Source: Paracoccus sigandri
GTDB taxonomy: Bacteria; Pseudomonadota; Alphaproteobacteria; Rhodobacterales; Rhodobacteraceae
Assembly (NCBI RefSeq): GCF_003709565.1
Contig: NZ_QNRC01000017.1
Span: forward strand, 1-64,000
Length of the DNA: 64,000 bases
Reading direction: 5' to 3'
Below, piece by piece: positions 45,021-53,981 of the stretch (position 1 is its first letter; each line of letters opens with the position of its first letter). A program made the position numbers and the translations under genes. The notes below the pieces were generated by a model. The model was given only the letters and a program-made list of their open reading frames with translations. It had not been told where the DNA came from and did no database searches.

Positions 45021-46061
45021 ATGTTCCTCAACAACGCCTGGTATGTCGGGGCCTGGAGCCATGAGATCACCGACAGCCTGCAGCAGATCCTCGTCCTGGG
45101 CGAGAAGATCTGCATCTTCCGCAACAGCCAGGGCGAGGTGATCGCGCTCGAGGATGCCTGCCCGCATCGCAAGCTGCCGCTGTCCAGGGGCCGCATCAAG
45201 GGTGACAATGTCGAATGCGGCTATCACGGCCTGACCTTCGACTGCGCCGGGCAATGCGTCTGGGCGCCGGGTGGCGGGCGCATCCCCTCGGCCGCCAAGG
45301 TCCGCCCCTATCCGGTGCACGAGAAATATGGCCTGGTGTGGATCTGGATGGGTAACGCTGCCATCGCCGATCCTGACGAGATCATCGACATCCCGAATTT
45401 CGACAGCCCGGATTGGGGCATCAACCGCGGCGCCGCGATGGAGCTGCATTGCAACTACCTGCTGATGTGCGACAATCTGCTGGACCCGACCCATGTCGCC
45501 TGGGTCCATGAAGGCAGCTTCGCCCAGGACGCGACGCGCGACACGCCGCTGAAGGTCACGCGCACCGAAAGCGGCGTCATCGTCCACCGCTGGATGATGA
45601 ATGTGGAACCGGCGCCCTTCTACAAGAAGATCGTCGAGTTCGACGGAAACTGCGACCGGCTTCAGCATTACGAGGTGCGCTATCCCGCCCATGCGCTGAT
45701 CCGCGCGGTGTTCACCCCGGCGGGAACGGGCGGGCCGGACGGCACGCTGCACGAAAAGACCTTCGTCATGGACAGCTACAACTTCATGACGCCCACGACC
45801 GAGACCGAGACGCGCTATTACTGGTTCCAGCTGCGCAACATCCGCCCGCATGACGAGGACCTGTCGAAGATGATGTCCGAGGACGTGCGCCACGCCTTCG
45901 AGGAGGACCGCGCCGTGCTGAACGAGGTGCAGATCGGCATGGCCGGCAAGGCCTCGCCGCATATCGACCTGTCGATCGACGCCGGCCAGTTGCGCTTTCG
46001 CCGCCAGCTCGAGGCGATGATCGCCGAGGAGCGCATGGTCGACGAGAAGATGAGGGCCTGA
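45021..46061 (+). CDS. Rieske non-haem iron oxygenase, VanA-like
   Basis: The product is 346 residues. The Rieske [2Fe-2S] ligands are C47, H49, C66 and H69 (ACPHRKLPLSRG, ECGYHGLTFD). The mononuclear iron site is D155-x2-H158-x4-H163 (NLLDPTHVAWVH). Length and layout match O- and N-demethylases such as vanillate demethylase. It is followed three bases later by its reductase. Substrate is unknown. The neighbouring ABC importer and N-methyl-type FAD enzyme suggest a methylated amine or amino acid, but a methoxyaromatic acid cannot be excluded. Confidence 0.9.
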   Translation: MFLNNAWYVGAWSHEITDSLQQILVLGEKICIFRNSQGEVIALEDACPHRKLPLSRGRIKGDNVECGYHGLTFDCAGQCVWAPGGGRIPSAAKVRPYPVHEKYGLVWIWMGNAAIADPDEIIDIPNFDSPDWGINRGAAMELHCNYLLMCDNLLDPTHVAWVHEGSFAQDATRDTPLKVTRTESGVIVHRWMMNVEPAPFYKKIVEFDGNCDRLQHYEVRYPAHALIRAVFTPAGTGGPDGTLHEKTFVMDSYNFMTPTTETETRYYWFQLRNIRPHDEDLSKMMSEDVRHAFEEDRAVLNEVQIGMAGKASPHIDLSIDAGQLRFRRQLEAMIAEERMVDEKMRA

Positions 46062-46064
46062 TCC

Positions 46065-47222
46065 ATGGCCGATCCGTTCCGCCGGTTCCGGTTGGCCCGC
46101 AAGGTGCCGGAAAGCGCCTGCATCACCTCGTTCCACCTGGTGCCCGAGGATGGCGGCCCGCTGTGGGACATGCGGCCGGGCCAATACCTGACGCTGCGGA
46201 TTCCGGCGCCTTCGGGGCCGGTGCTGCGGACCTATTCGCTGTCGGCGCTGCCCGAGGGGCGGGACCATCACCGCATCAGCGTCAAGCGCGAGCCGCAGGG
46301 CCTGGGCTCGCGCTGGCTGCATGACCACCTGGCCGAGGGCGAGGTGATCGAGATCGCCGCGCCGCGCGGCGGCTTCGTCCTGGCCGAGGCCAGCGCCCGG
46401 CCGGTGCTGCTGCTGGCGGGCGGCGTCGGGCTGACACCGCTGCTGGCCATGCTGCACCGGCTGGCGGCGGGCGAACGGCGGGCGTTCTTCGTGCAGGCGG
46501 CCGAGAACGGTGATGTCCATGCGCTACGCGACGAGGTGGCGGCGCTGGCCGCGGGTTCGGGCGGGCGGATCGTGGCGCGCACGGTCTATCGCGCCCCCAC
46601 CGGGGCCGACCGCGCCGCGCGCCGCTTCGACGCCGAGGGCGTGGTGGACCGCGCCTTCCTGCAGGCGCTGCTGCCGCTCGACGATTACGAGGTCTATCTC
46701 TGCGGCCCGACGCCCTTCATGGTGGCGATGTGGAGGCTGCTGACCGGGCTGGGCGTTGCCCCCACCCGCATCGCATACGAGTTCTTCGGCAAAGGCGGCT
46801 CGCTGGCCGCGCTGGCGGCCGAGCCGGTGCCGCCTGTCCATGGCAACCGCATCCCGGCCCAGGCGCCGAAATCCCTGACCAAGCTGGAATTCCTGACCGA
46901 TCCCGATGCGCTTGGCCTGCCCGATGCGCTGCCCGGTACGGTGGCCGAGGCCGCGCCCGTCGGGGCCGGCGGCGAGGTGGTCTTCGCCCGCTCGGGCCTG
47001 ACCCTGCCCTGGAACGGCGCCAGCCGCACCATTCTGGAACTGGCCGAAGCGGCGGGGCTGGAACCGGAATTCAGCTGCCGCGAGGGGATCTGCAACACCT
47101 GCCGCTGCACCATCCGCGAGGGCGCCGTGGACTATGTCGCCGATCCGCTGCACCCGCCGGGGCCAGGGCAGGCGCTGATCTGCTGCTCGCGCCCGGCGGG
47201 GCGGGTGGTGCTGGACCTCTGA
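46065..47222 (+). CDS. Rieske oxygenase reductase (FAD, NAD and C-terminal 2Fe-2S)
   Basis: The product is 385 residues. A ferredoxin-reductase-type FAD site, RTYSLS at 55-60, is followed by an NAD-binding LLLAGGVGLTPLLAML near 115 and YLCGPTPFMVAM near 210. A plant-type ferredoxin domain at the C-terminus carries C338, C343, C346 and C374. An extra linker (about 235-300) separates reductase and ferredoxin. It supplies electrons from NADH to the oxygenase three bases upstream. All cofactor motifs are intact. Confidence 0.9.
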   Translation: MADPFRRFRLARKVPESACITSFHLVPEDGGPLWDMRPGQYLTLRIPAPSGPVLRTYSLSALPEGRDHHRISVKREPQGLGSRWLHDHLAEGEVIEIAAPRGGFVLAEASARPVLLLAGGVGLTPLLAMLHRLAAGERRAFFVQAAENGDVHALRDEVAALAAGSGGRIVARTVYRAPTGADRAARRFDAEGVVDRAFLQALLPLDDYEVYLCGPTPFMVAMWRLLTGLGVAPTRIAYEFFGKGGSLAALAAEPVPPVHGNRIPAQAPKSLTKLEFLTDPDALGLPDALPGTVAEAAPVGAGGEVVFARSGLTLPWNGASRTILELAEAAGLEPEFSCREGICNTCRCTIREGAVDYVADPLHPPGPGQALICCSRPAGRVVLDL

Positions 47223-47223
47223 C

Positions 47224-47243
47224 AAGGGGCCGGAGCCCCCCTT
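47224..47243 (+). terminator. Hairpin after the Rieske reductase gene
   Basis: GGGGC-CGGA-GCCCC flanked by AAG and CTT lies immediately after the stop. There is no T-run, but position and strength suggest it ends the Rieske transcript. The rest of the 298-base gap to 47520 holds nothing I recognise. Confidence 0.45.
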
Positions 47244-47520
47244 GGGCCGATGCGGCCGGCGGGGCTCTGGCGCGATCTCGGGGTCGATGACGGCCAGGCT
47301 GCCCGTTGCGGCGCCGGATCAGCACCCGGCCCGCAACCGGTGCTGGCGGCACCTGCGCGATGTCGAACAGCTCATGGAGCCTTGGCCATCGGCTGCCTCT
47401 CGGCCGAGCGGATCCCGAGGGGCAGCGGATTGAACTATGTCGGAACCGCTGAGTTCGGTGCAGCCCGACTCTTGCCCGTCCCCGCGAGACCGAGCCTGCA
47501 ACCGACGATGTCGCGAGGCA

Positions 47521-49143
47521 TCACGCCGTCTCTTTCGCGGCTTCCCGCTGCGCCAGCACGCGGCTCAGCCAGTCGGGGTCCATCTCGGGCACCGAGGAGA
47601 GCAGCTTTTCCGTATAGGGGTGATGCGGCGGCCGGAACATCGATTCCTTCGGCCCCTGTTCGACGACCGCGCCGTTCTGCATCACCACCACCTCGTCCGC
47701 GATCGAGCGCACGGTGGCGAGATCGTGGGTGATGAACAGATAGCTCAGCCCCATATCGCGTTGCAGCCGGTCGAGCAGCCGCAGGATGCCCTCGGCCACC
47801 AGCTGGTCCAGCGCGCTGGTCACCTCGTCGCAGATGATCAGCTCGGGTTCGGCGGCCAATGCCCGCGCGATGCACAGGCGCTGCTTCTGGCCGCCGGAAA
47901 GCTCGCCCGGCAGGCGGTCGATGAAGCTGCCGGGTTCCAGCTCGATCTCGGCCAGCAGATCGCGGATGCGCGCCTCTTTCCGGCGACCGCGCAGGCCGAG
48001 AAAGAATTCCAGCGGCCGGCCCAGGATCTCGCGGATGCGGTGGCGCGGGTTCAGCGCGGTGTCGGCCATCTGATGGATCATCTGCACGCGGCGCTGCAGG
48101 GCGCGCGGCCGGTTGCGGCAGACCGGATCCAGCGGCTGGCCGTCGAAGACCACCCCACCGCCGGTCGGCGGCAGCAGCCCCATCACCACCCGCGCCGTGG
48201 TCGATTTCCCGGATCCGCTTTCGCCCACCACCGCCACGGTGCGGGCGCGCGGCACGTCGATCGAGACCTGCTTCAGCACCGGATGCGTGCCATAGCTGGC
48301 GGTCACGTTCTCGATCCTCAGGATCGGCTCGGGCCGGGCCTGTTCCGCGCGCGGGGCGGGCTGGAAGTTCCGCACCGCCCAGAGCGAGCGGGTGTAATCC
48401 TCGCGCGGATGGGCCAGCATCCTGCGGGTCGCGGCCTCTTCGACCTCTTCGCCTTTCAGCAGCACCTTCACCCGGTCGGCCATCTGCGCCACCACCGCCA
48501 GGTCATGGGTGATGTAGATCGCGGCGGCATCGTGCCGGCGCACCACCTCGCGGATGGCGGCCAGCACCTCTATCTGCGTGGTGACGTCCAGCGCCGTTGT
48601 CGGCTCGTCGAAAACGATCAGGTCGGGATGGCAGGACAGCGCCATGGCCGTCATCGCCCGCTGCAACTGCCCGCCCGAGACCTGGTGCGGATAGCGTGCG
48701 CCGAATCTGTCGGGATCGGGCAGGCGCATCTCGCGATACAGCTCCACCGCTTCGGCCTCGGCCTGCCGGCGCGGCATCAGCCGGTGCCGGACCGGCCCCT
48801 CGCAATATTGCGCGATCAGCCGCCAGGCCGGGTTGAAGGCGGCGGCCGAAGATTGCGCGACATAGGCGATGCGGCGACCGTGCAATCGGCGCAGCAGCGC
48901 CGGTTTCGCGCCGGCCAGTTCATGCCCGTCGAAGCGGATCGAGCCGCCCGAGACCCGGCAACCCGGCTTCACATGGCCCATGGCGGCAAGGCCGAGCGTC
49001 GATTTCCCGGCGCCGGATTCGCCGATCAGGCCGAGGATCTCGCCCCGGTTCAGTGTCAGATCGACGCCCCTGACGATCTCGGTCCAGCCCTGGGCATTGC
49101 GGGCCTCGATGCGCAACTCGCGGATCTCCAGCAGGGTATTCAT
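47521..49143 (-). CDS. Fused double ATP-binding protein of a peptide/opine-type ABC importer
   Basis: The product is 540 residues carrying two complete ATPase domains, equivalent to DppD and DppF in one chain. First domain: Walker A GESGAGKS at 41-48, signature VSGGQLQRA, Walker [13 protein letters not shown]. Second domain: Walker A GESGSGKS near 309, signature [16 protein letters not shown], Walker [13 protein letters not shown]. It is the last gene of the permease unit, four bases after the second permease. The substrate-binding partner is probably the protein at 42277, although that gene is transcribed separately. Confidence 0.9.
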   Translation of the reverse strand: MNTLLEIRELRIEARNAQGWTEIVRGVDLTLNRGEILGLIGESGAGKSTLGLAAMGHVKPGCRVSGGSIRFDGHELAGAKPALLRRLHGRRIAYVAQSSAAAFNPAWRLIAQYCEGPVRHRLMPRRQAEAEAVELYREMRLPDPDRFGARYPHQVSGGQLQRAMTAMALSCHPDLIVFDEPTTALDVTTQIEVLAAIREVVRRHDAAAIYITHDLAVVAQMADRVKVLLKGEEVEEAATRRMLAHPREDYTRSLWAVRNFQPAPRAEQARPEPILRIENVTASYGTHPVLKQVSIDVPRARTVAVVGESGSGKSTTARVVMGLLPPTGGGVVFDGQPLDPVCRNRPRALQRRVQMIHQMADTALNPRHRIREILGRPLEFFLGLRGRRKEARIRDLLAEIELEPGSFIDRLPGELSGGQKQRLCIARALAAEPELIICDEVTSALDQLVAEGILRLLDRLQRDMGLSYLFITHDLATVRSIADEVVVMQNGAVVEQGPKESMFRPPHHPYTEKLLSSVPEMDPDWLSRVLAQREAAKETA

Positions 49144-49147
49144 CCGA

Positions 49148-50005
49148 TCACTCCTTCAGGCCGCTGGAAAGATGCAGGATCCAGTCCACCACCAGGTTCA
49201 CTGCCACGGTCAGCAATGCGATGGCGCCGGCAGGCAGCAGCGGCGCCAGTCCGAAGGTCGCCGCCTGCCAGCTGGCAAAGTTCGCGAAGGCGATCAGCTT
49301 GGCGCTTTCCCGCACCATCGAGCCCCAGTCCGCGGTCGGCGGCTGCAGGCCGAGGCCCAGAAAGGACAGTGCCGAGATGAACAGGAAGACAAAGCAGAAG
49401 CGCAGGCCGAATTCCGCGGTCAGCGGCGCGCCGGCATTGGGCAGCACCTCGCGGCGGACGATCCAGCCCAGCCCCTCGCCGCGCATCCGCGCGACCTCGA
49501 TATAGTCCATGGTCAGGATGTCCTGGGCCACCGCCCGCGACAGTCGATAGACCCGCGTGCTGTCCAGCACGGCGATCACCAGCACCAGCGCCATGGCAGA
49601 GGTGCCGGAAATGGTGAGGATCAGCAGCGCGAAGATCAACGAGGGGATCGCCATCAGCACATCGACCAGCCGCGCGCTGAACGTGTCGAACCATCCCCCC
49701 AGCGTGGCCGCCAGCAGGCCCAGGGTCGCGCCCAGCACGAAGGCCAGGATCGTGGTCAGCAGCGCGATGCCGACGGTATTGCGCGCGCCGTAGATCAGTC
49801 GCGACAGCACGTCCCGCCCCAGCGCATCGGTCCCCAGCCAGTGCGGCGCGGCCCAGGGCAGGTATCTCGCGCCGGCGATCCCGGCTTCGGGATAGGGGGC
49901 GATCAGCGGCGCGAAGATCGCGACGAAGGCGTAAAGGGCGATGAGCAGCATTCCGATCTTCGCCGACAGCGGCGCGGCTTTCAGGGTCCTGAGCACGCCG
50001 GTCAC
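49148..50005 (-). CDS. ABC importer permease, DppC-like
   Basis: The product is 285 residues from GTG 50005, whose GTGA overlaps the DppB-like gene's stop. It has the N-terminal AIFAPLIAPYP and HWLGTDALGRDVLSRLIYGAR typical of DppC/OppC, and the EAA-loop region YIEVARMRGEGLGWIVRREVLP. Six membrane segments are visible. It pairs with the upstream DppB-like permease. Confidence 0.9.
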   Translation of the reverse strand: MTGVLRTLKAAPLSAKIGMLLIALYAFVAIFAPLIAPYPEAGIAGARYLPWAAPHWLGTDALGRDVLSRLIYGARNTVGIALLTTILAFVLGATLGLLAATLGGWFDTFSARLVDVLMAIPSLIFALLILTISGTSAMALVLVIAVLDSTRVYRLSRAVAQDILTMDYIEVARMRGEGLGWIVRREVLPNAGAPLTAEFGLRFCFVFLFISALSFLGLGLQPPTADWGSMVRESAKLIAFANFASWQAATFGLAPLLPAGAIALLTVAVNLVVDWILHLSSGLKE

Positions 50006-50952
50006 CTCGGATGCAGAAGGCGCGGATTCGAGACGATGCCCAGCACGTCCGCGATCAGGTTGAGCAGGATATAGGTGCCGGCGAAGATCAGGCAGGCGGC
50101 CTGCACCACGGTCACGTCGCGCTTGGCGACGCTGTCCACCAGCAGCTGGCCGAGGCCGGGATAGACGAAGACCACCTCGACCAGGACCACCCCGACGATC
50201 AGATAGGCCAGGTTCAGCGCGATCACGGTGACGATCGGGGCCACCGCATTGGGCAATGCATGGACCGCGATAACCCGCCAGCGGCGCAGGCCCTTCAGCT
50301 GCGCCATCTCGATATAGGGCAGTGCCAGCAGGTTGACGATGGCGGCCCGCGTCATGCGCATCATATGCGCCATGACGATCAGCACCATGGTCAGCGCCGG
50401 CAGGAAGGTCATGTAGAGCCGCGTTCCCAGCCCCATGGCGGGCGAGACCGTGGCGAGGCTGGGGAACCACCCCAGCCAGGTCGAGAAAACCAGGATCAGG
50501 ATATAGGCCACGAAGAATTCGGGAAACGAGATCACCGCCAGCGTCGAGGACGAGATGAAGCGGTCCAGGAATGATCCGCGATGAAGTGCCGCCAGCAGCC
50601 CCAACCCGACCGCCAGAGGCACCGCGATGGCCGCGGCATAGGCGGCAAGGAAGAAGGTGTTCGCCGCGCGCTGTCCGATCAACTCGGCGATGGGGCGCTG
50701 GTTCGCCAGCGACAGGCCCAGATCGCCGGAGAGCGCGCCAGCCAGCCAGCGCAGGTAGCGCGTCATGGCCGGATCGTTCAGTTTGTGCGCCTCGCGAAAG
50801 GCGGCCAGGGTTTCCGGTGTCGCCGATTGTCCCAGCACCTCGCTTGCGATGTCACCGGGAAGCAGTTCCACGGCCCAAAAGATCAGGGCCGAGACGATAA
50901 GCAATGTCAGCACGCCGATGGCAAGTCGGCGCAGGGCCAGCTTGAGGATCAT
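50002..50952 (-). CDS. ABC importer permease, DppB-like
   Basis: The product is 316 residues. N-terminal LLIVSALIFWAVELLPGDIA and the EAA-loop YIEMAQLKGLRRWRVIAVHALP are DppB/OppB landmarks; six membrane segments. It is the first gene of the permease unit. An upstream palindrome at 51038 resembles those near the LysR and Rieske genes. Confidence 0.9.
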   Translation of the reverse strand: MILKLALRRLAIGVLTLLIVSALIFWAVELLPGDIASEVLGQSATPETLAAFREAHKLNDPAMTRYLRWLAGALSGDLGLSLANQRPIAELIGQRAANTFFLAAYAAAIAVPLAVGLGLLAALHRGSFLDRFISSSTLAVISFPEFFVAYILILVFSTWLGWFPSLATVSPAMGLGTRLYMTFLPALTMVLIVMAHMMRMTRAAIVNLLALPYIEMAQLKGLRRWRVIAVHALPNAVAPIVTVIALNLAYLIVGVVLVEVVFVYPGLGQLLVDSVAKRDVTVVQAACLIFAGTYILLNLIADVLGIVSNPRLLHPR

Positions 50953-51354
50953 GGGTTCCTTGCTTTCTTGTGGCTGGGCTGGGGCGAATATGACTAGATA
51001 TAATGCCAGCCGTGGGGCTCAGGTCCAGCATCGCCTAGGTTAGCTTACCTGTCGGATATGTTAGGAATACTGAGCCGGAACCTGTGGCCGGCGGGCGATT
51101 GATGATGGATCGGGTGAAGTGAGCCGAGTCAGATGCTGGCTGCCATGCCGTTCGCGGAGCGCAGACGAGATTGAATGCCCCCGACATCGCGAAACGGTGT
51201 CCAATGCGCCCACGCCCGCCGCCGCAGCCAATAGTATCATTATATGACAGTATATTAATCATTGATCGGGAGAATTTCGGCATCTGCGCTCCAACCGCCC
51301 CGGACCCATATCGGAAACAAGCACGAGCGAACCGCAGCGCAAAATCGGCGGGAT
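50953..51354. other. Promoter region of the permease unit and unassigned sequence
   Basis: About 400 bases contain a candidate LysR box at 51038-51049 and an AT-rich run near 51225-51275 (ATAGTATCATTATATGACAG). No gene is supported. The decayed region starts at its distal end. Confidence 0.5.
51038..51049. promoter_or_regulatory. Candidate LysR box 3 (permease promoter)
   Basis: GGTTAGCTTACC is a palindrome with one mismatched pair and the same AGCT centre as the site at 43968. It lies 86 bases before the DppB-like ATG. Confidence 0.4.
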
Positions 51355-51560
51355 CACATAGCCATGGGGTTCACCGCCGGGCAGCGGTTCGAATCCGGCA
51401 GCAGACCGGTCGAACCGTGCGATGCCGAGGTCTTCTTCGAACTCGGGGATCCGTCGGCTTACGGTCGGCTGCCTGACGCTGAGTTCCAGTGCTGCGGCGC
51501 TGAAGCTGCCATTGCGACCCGCCGTGACGACATATCAAAGATGAAGGCCCGTGGCGTGCC
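51355..51560 (-). pseudogene. LysR regulator, N-terminal remnant
   Basis: The minus-strand frame reads VVTAGRNGSFSAAALELSV, RQPTVSRRIPEFEEDLGIA, RFDRSAAGFEPLPGGE: a complete LysR helix-turn-helix. Upstream, the frame meets a TGA, while the expected preceding residues (RAFIFD) are in another frame, so a frameshift lies near 51535. Downstream of the DNA-binding domain the similarity fades and the effector domain is missing. Confidence 0.8.
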
Positions 51561-51624
51561 TGCCTCTCCTGTTCGCACTGGGGTGAGGCGCTGAGCGGCG
51601 AAACCGCCAGAAAGAACGTGGCCC

Positions 51625-51714
51625 GGCAATCTCGCGCCGCGTCCGGCCAGTGGTCGGCGCCAGCCGCAAAGCTTCACGCCGAAACTCTGGCGTCGGGCTG
51701 TTCGCTCGTCCCAT
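51625..51714 (-). pseudogene. IS3-family OrfA transposase, N-terminal remnant
   Basis: From ATG 51714 the minus-strand frame reads MGRANSPTPEFRREALRLA, then GRTRREIA, the start of IS3/IS911-type OrfA helix-turn-helix proteins. The similarity stops after about 30 codons. It lies just upstream of the LysR remnant and in the same direction, consistent with insertion near that gene's start followed by deletion. Confidence 0.75.
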
Positions 51715-51934
51715 AGAACACCGCCCGGTTCCTCGGGTGGTGTTCTTCACTTTTCCAGGGCAAGTCCCCGACTGGACCCGGATACGACTTGCCGACCATG
51801 ATCGTCGCACTGGTCAATCCGATCGATGACAACCGGGGCTGCTCTTGGTGATGGTCGACAAGCCCGCGGATGTTTCGGCGTTCGCATCCGACAGGGAAAC
51901 GATGATCCGGCTCGGGGCGGCGGCCGACGCTCTG

Positions 51935-52493
51935 TCTTGTGCGGTATGCGCTCTGACCCTGCCGCCCGAAGCAAGGTTGATGATCGTGCCGGTGGGTCCC
52001 GCGCTGGCCGTGGAATTGCCCGAAGCTGCCCGGCATTGAGCCGAGCGGCGGCGAAACACCTTTGCCGCGGGGCGACGGGCTGCGCGGGCGGCCCTGCGAA
52101 TGGCGGGCCATCCGGGTCCTGCCGGGTTGGCGATCGGGAAGGACAAGCTGCCGGACTGGCCTCCGGGCTGGTCGGGCAGCATCAGCCATAGCGATGAGGT
52201 TGCGGGGGCTGTGGCCATGCCGGTCGCTGGCCGCGCCTCGACGGTCCTGGGGCTGGATCTCGAAAGGATCGTCCCGCCCGGAACGGCCCGGCAGATCGCC
52301 TCGGGGGTCATGCCGGAACGATCGCCGGGAGGGTCCGGCCTGCCCCTCGCGGAAGAGATCACCCGCGTCTTCTCGGCCAAGGAAGCGCTTTGCGAGGCGC
52401 TTTTCCCCCATACTCGGCAGTTCCGGGAATTTTCGGCGGCAAGCATCGACTGGCATCGCGACGGGCCGGGCGATCCGGTTCGGGTCCGGTGAC
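51935..52493 (+). pseudogene. 4'-phosphopantetheinyl transferase (EntD-type) remnant
   Basis: Sequence similarity begins around RLMIVPVGPALA, then a TGA at 52037-52039 interrupts. The same frame continues ERRRNTFAAGRRAARAAL and GKDKLPDWPPGWSGSISHS, VLGLDLERI and ITRVFSAKEALCEALFP, the P-x-SISH, GLDLE and FSxKEA motifs of EntD-like enzymes. The final helix is replaced after FREFSAASIDWH by unrelated sequence that belongs to a neighbouring receptor remnant. These enzymes activate siderophore synthetases. Both the stop and the truncated end make it inactive. Confidence 0.85.
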
Positions 52494-52691
52494 ATAGTCG
52501 TCCTCGATCCGGCTGTCCTGGCGATGGCGCGGGACCGAGCCGGGGAAGCGCTGGCCTTCATAGATCGCGGTGAAGTCCTGTTCGTCGCGCGCCAGGCGCA
52601 GGCCGGCCGACAGGCGCAGCCTTTCACCGACCGGGACGGTCACATCGCCGAAGGCCGCATAGGTGCGGGAGACGATCCGCGTCCCGGACAT
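52475..52691 (-). pseudogene. TonB-dependent siderophore receptor, internal fragment
   Basis: About 70 codons on the minus strand (VSRTYAAFGDVTVPVGERL, RLSAGLRLARDEQDF) form outer-membrane beta-barrel strands of a TonB-dependent receptor. Signal, plug and most of the barrel are missing. Its two ends abut the phosphopantetheinyl transferase fragment on one side and the AraC fragment on the other, so both junctions are deletion points. Confidence 0.75.
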
Positions 52692-53545
52692 TCCGTTCTG
52701 GCCTGACGCTGACGGTCAGTGATACCGTCTGCGACACTGATGACGAGGTGTCCTTCGAGATGCAGCCGATGCTGTATTACGGGGTGATCGTGGAAGGCGC
52801 GTCCTCGCGGCTGTCGGTCAATCGCAGCATCTCGACATCGATCCTGCCGAACGAGCCGATCATCCTGATGGTGGGCGAGCCGGCCGAGTTCAGCGGCCGG
52901 CCGCGCAATGGCGTCCGCTATCTGAACCTTGGCCTGTCGACCGAGACCGCCTTCATCGAGGAATTGTCGAACACCTATCACACGCATGTCTTCCACGACC
53001 TGATCCAGAAAAGCCGCGATGGCATCCAGTTCCGCCGCCTGCCGCGCTGTCCCGTCATCGACGAGATCGTGCGCGAAATGACCTCTCCGCCCTTCGGCCG
53101 CGCCATCACCGACCTGCGGATGGAGGCCGGCACGCTGAACCTGGTGGCCGAGATCGCCCGATGCCTGCACGAGGACAGGTTCGGCCATTGCGGCAGCAAG
53201 GGGCTGCGGCGCTGCGAATTGCTGCGCACGCACAGGGTCCGCGACCTGCTGGAGGCGCATCTGCACAGCCCGCTGACGCTGTCGTAGCTCAGCCGCGAGA
53301 TCGGCATCAATCCCACGACCATGTCGGCGCAGTTCAAGCAATGTTTCGGCGTCTCGATCTTCGGCTATCTGCGACGCCGCCGGCTGGAGGCGGCGCGGGA
53401 ACTGCTGCGGCGCGAGGACGACAGCGTGGCCCGCATCGGCTATCGCGTGGGTTTCGACAGCCCTGCCGCCTTCTCGACCGCCTACAAGCGCCAGTTCGGC
53501 CATTCGCCAAGCCAGGAGACCAGGCTTGCGCCTCTCCGCCGATGA
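52691..53545 (+). pseudogene. AraC-family siderophore-type regulator, 5'-truncated and with a nonsense codon
   Basis: The frame opens at 52691 directly against the receptor fragment (FRSGLTLTVSDTV, VSFEMQPMLYYGVIVEG), typical of PchR-like AraC regulators, so the first codons are lost. It continues without damage to PLTLS at 53284, then TAG (53285-53287), then in the same frame LSREIGINPTTMSAQFKQ, FGYLRRRRLEAARELL and VARIGYRVGFDSPAAFS, the two AraC helix-turn-helix motifs. A single change CAG to TAG would explain the stop. The two HTH motifs lie after the stop. Confidence 0.85.
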
Positions 53546-53654
53546 TGGCGACTGGGCAGCATTCACTGAAGGTGCGGCGTGGATGGGGCCGATCCAGCGG
53601 CCTCGCGGCGCCATCGGGAAGTGGTCCTCAGGGCGGCGGTCTCGCGATCTGCCT

Positions 53655-53860
53655 TTGCGGGCGGGGGGCCGGAAGCGCCGCAGACTGCCTCGACCTGAGG
53701 ATTGAGCGCATCGGCGATCGCGGCCGAGGAAACGCCGCGCTCCATGGCGCGGGCGATTATCCGGTGCCGCTGGATCCCGGTTGACGCGCCGGCTGTAGCC
53801 ATAGGTATCCTTCTCAGCGGCGGTCAGACATTCGACCCCGGCAAGGTCAAGTGCGTCGCG
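53655..53860 (-). pseudogene. ParB/RepB-like partition-type protein fragment
   Basis: The minus-strand frame reads ALDLAGVECLTAAEKDTYGY, SRRVNR, then shifts frame to IQRHRIIARAMERGVSSAAI, ADALNPQVEAV, then shifts again to SLRRFRPP. This order matches the central region of RepB/ParB-like proteins of alphaproteobacterial plasmids and elements (LTAAEK, ..HR.I..A.ERGV....IA.AL....). At least two frameshifts disable it. Confidence 0.7.
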
Positions 53861-53861
53861 C

Positions 53862-53894
53862 AGCCGTAGCCGTAGCCGTAGCCGTAGCCGTAGC
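53862..53894. repeat. Hexanucleotide tandem repeat (AGCCGT) x5.5
   Basis: AGCCGT is repeated five and a half times without error. It lies at the N-terminal side of the ParB-like fragment, where the minus-strand reading would give alternating Leu-Arg. The length is prone to slippage. Confidence 0.9.
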
Positions 53895-53981
53895 AAAAGC
53901 AACAGCAGCTGACGCGACCGCGCTTCATCCACGATATTCCCGGAGCCGCCAGGGCTCCGGGGCCTGTCCTGCGAGGTGCCG

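Noticed and set aside
51371..51381. tRNA-like GGTTCGAATCC near 51.37 kb
   Set aside because: It lies inside the LysR remnant's coding pattern and no cloverleaf can be folded around it.
53862..53894. CRISPR array
   Set aside because: The repeat is a contiguous 6-base tandem repeat with no spacers.
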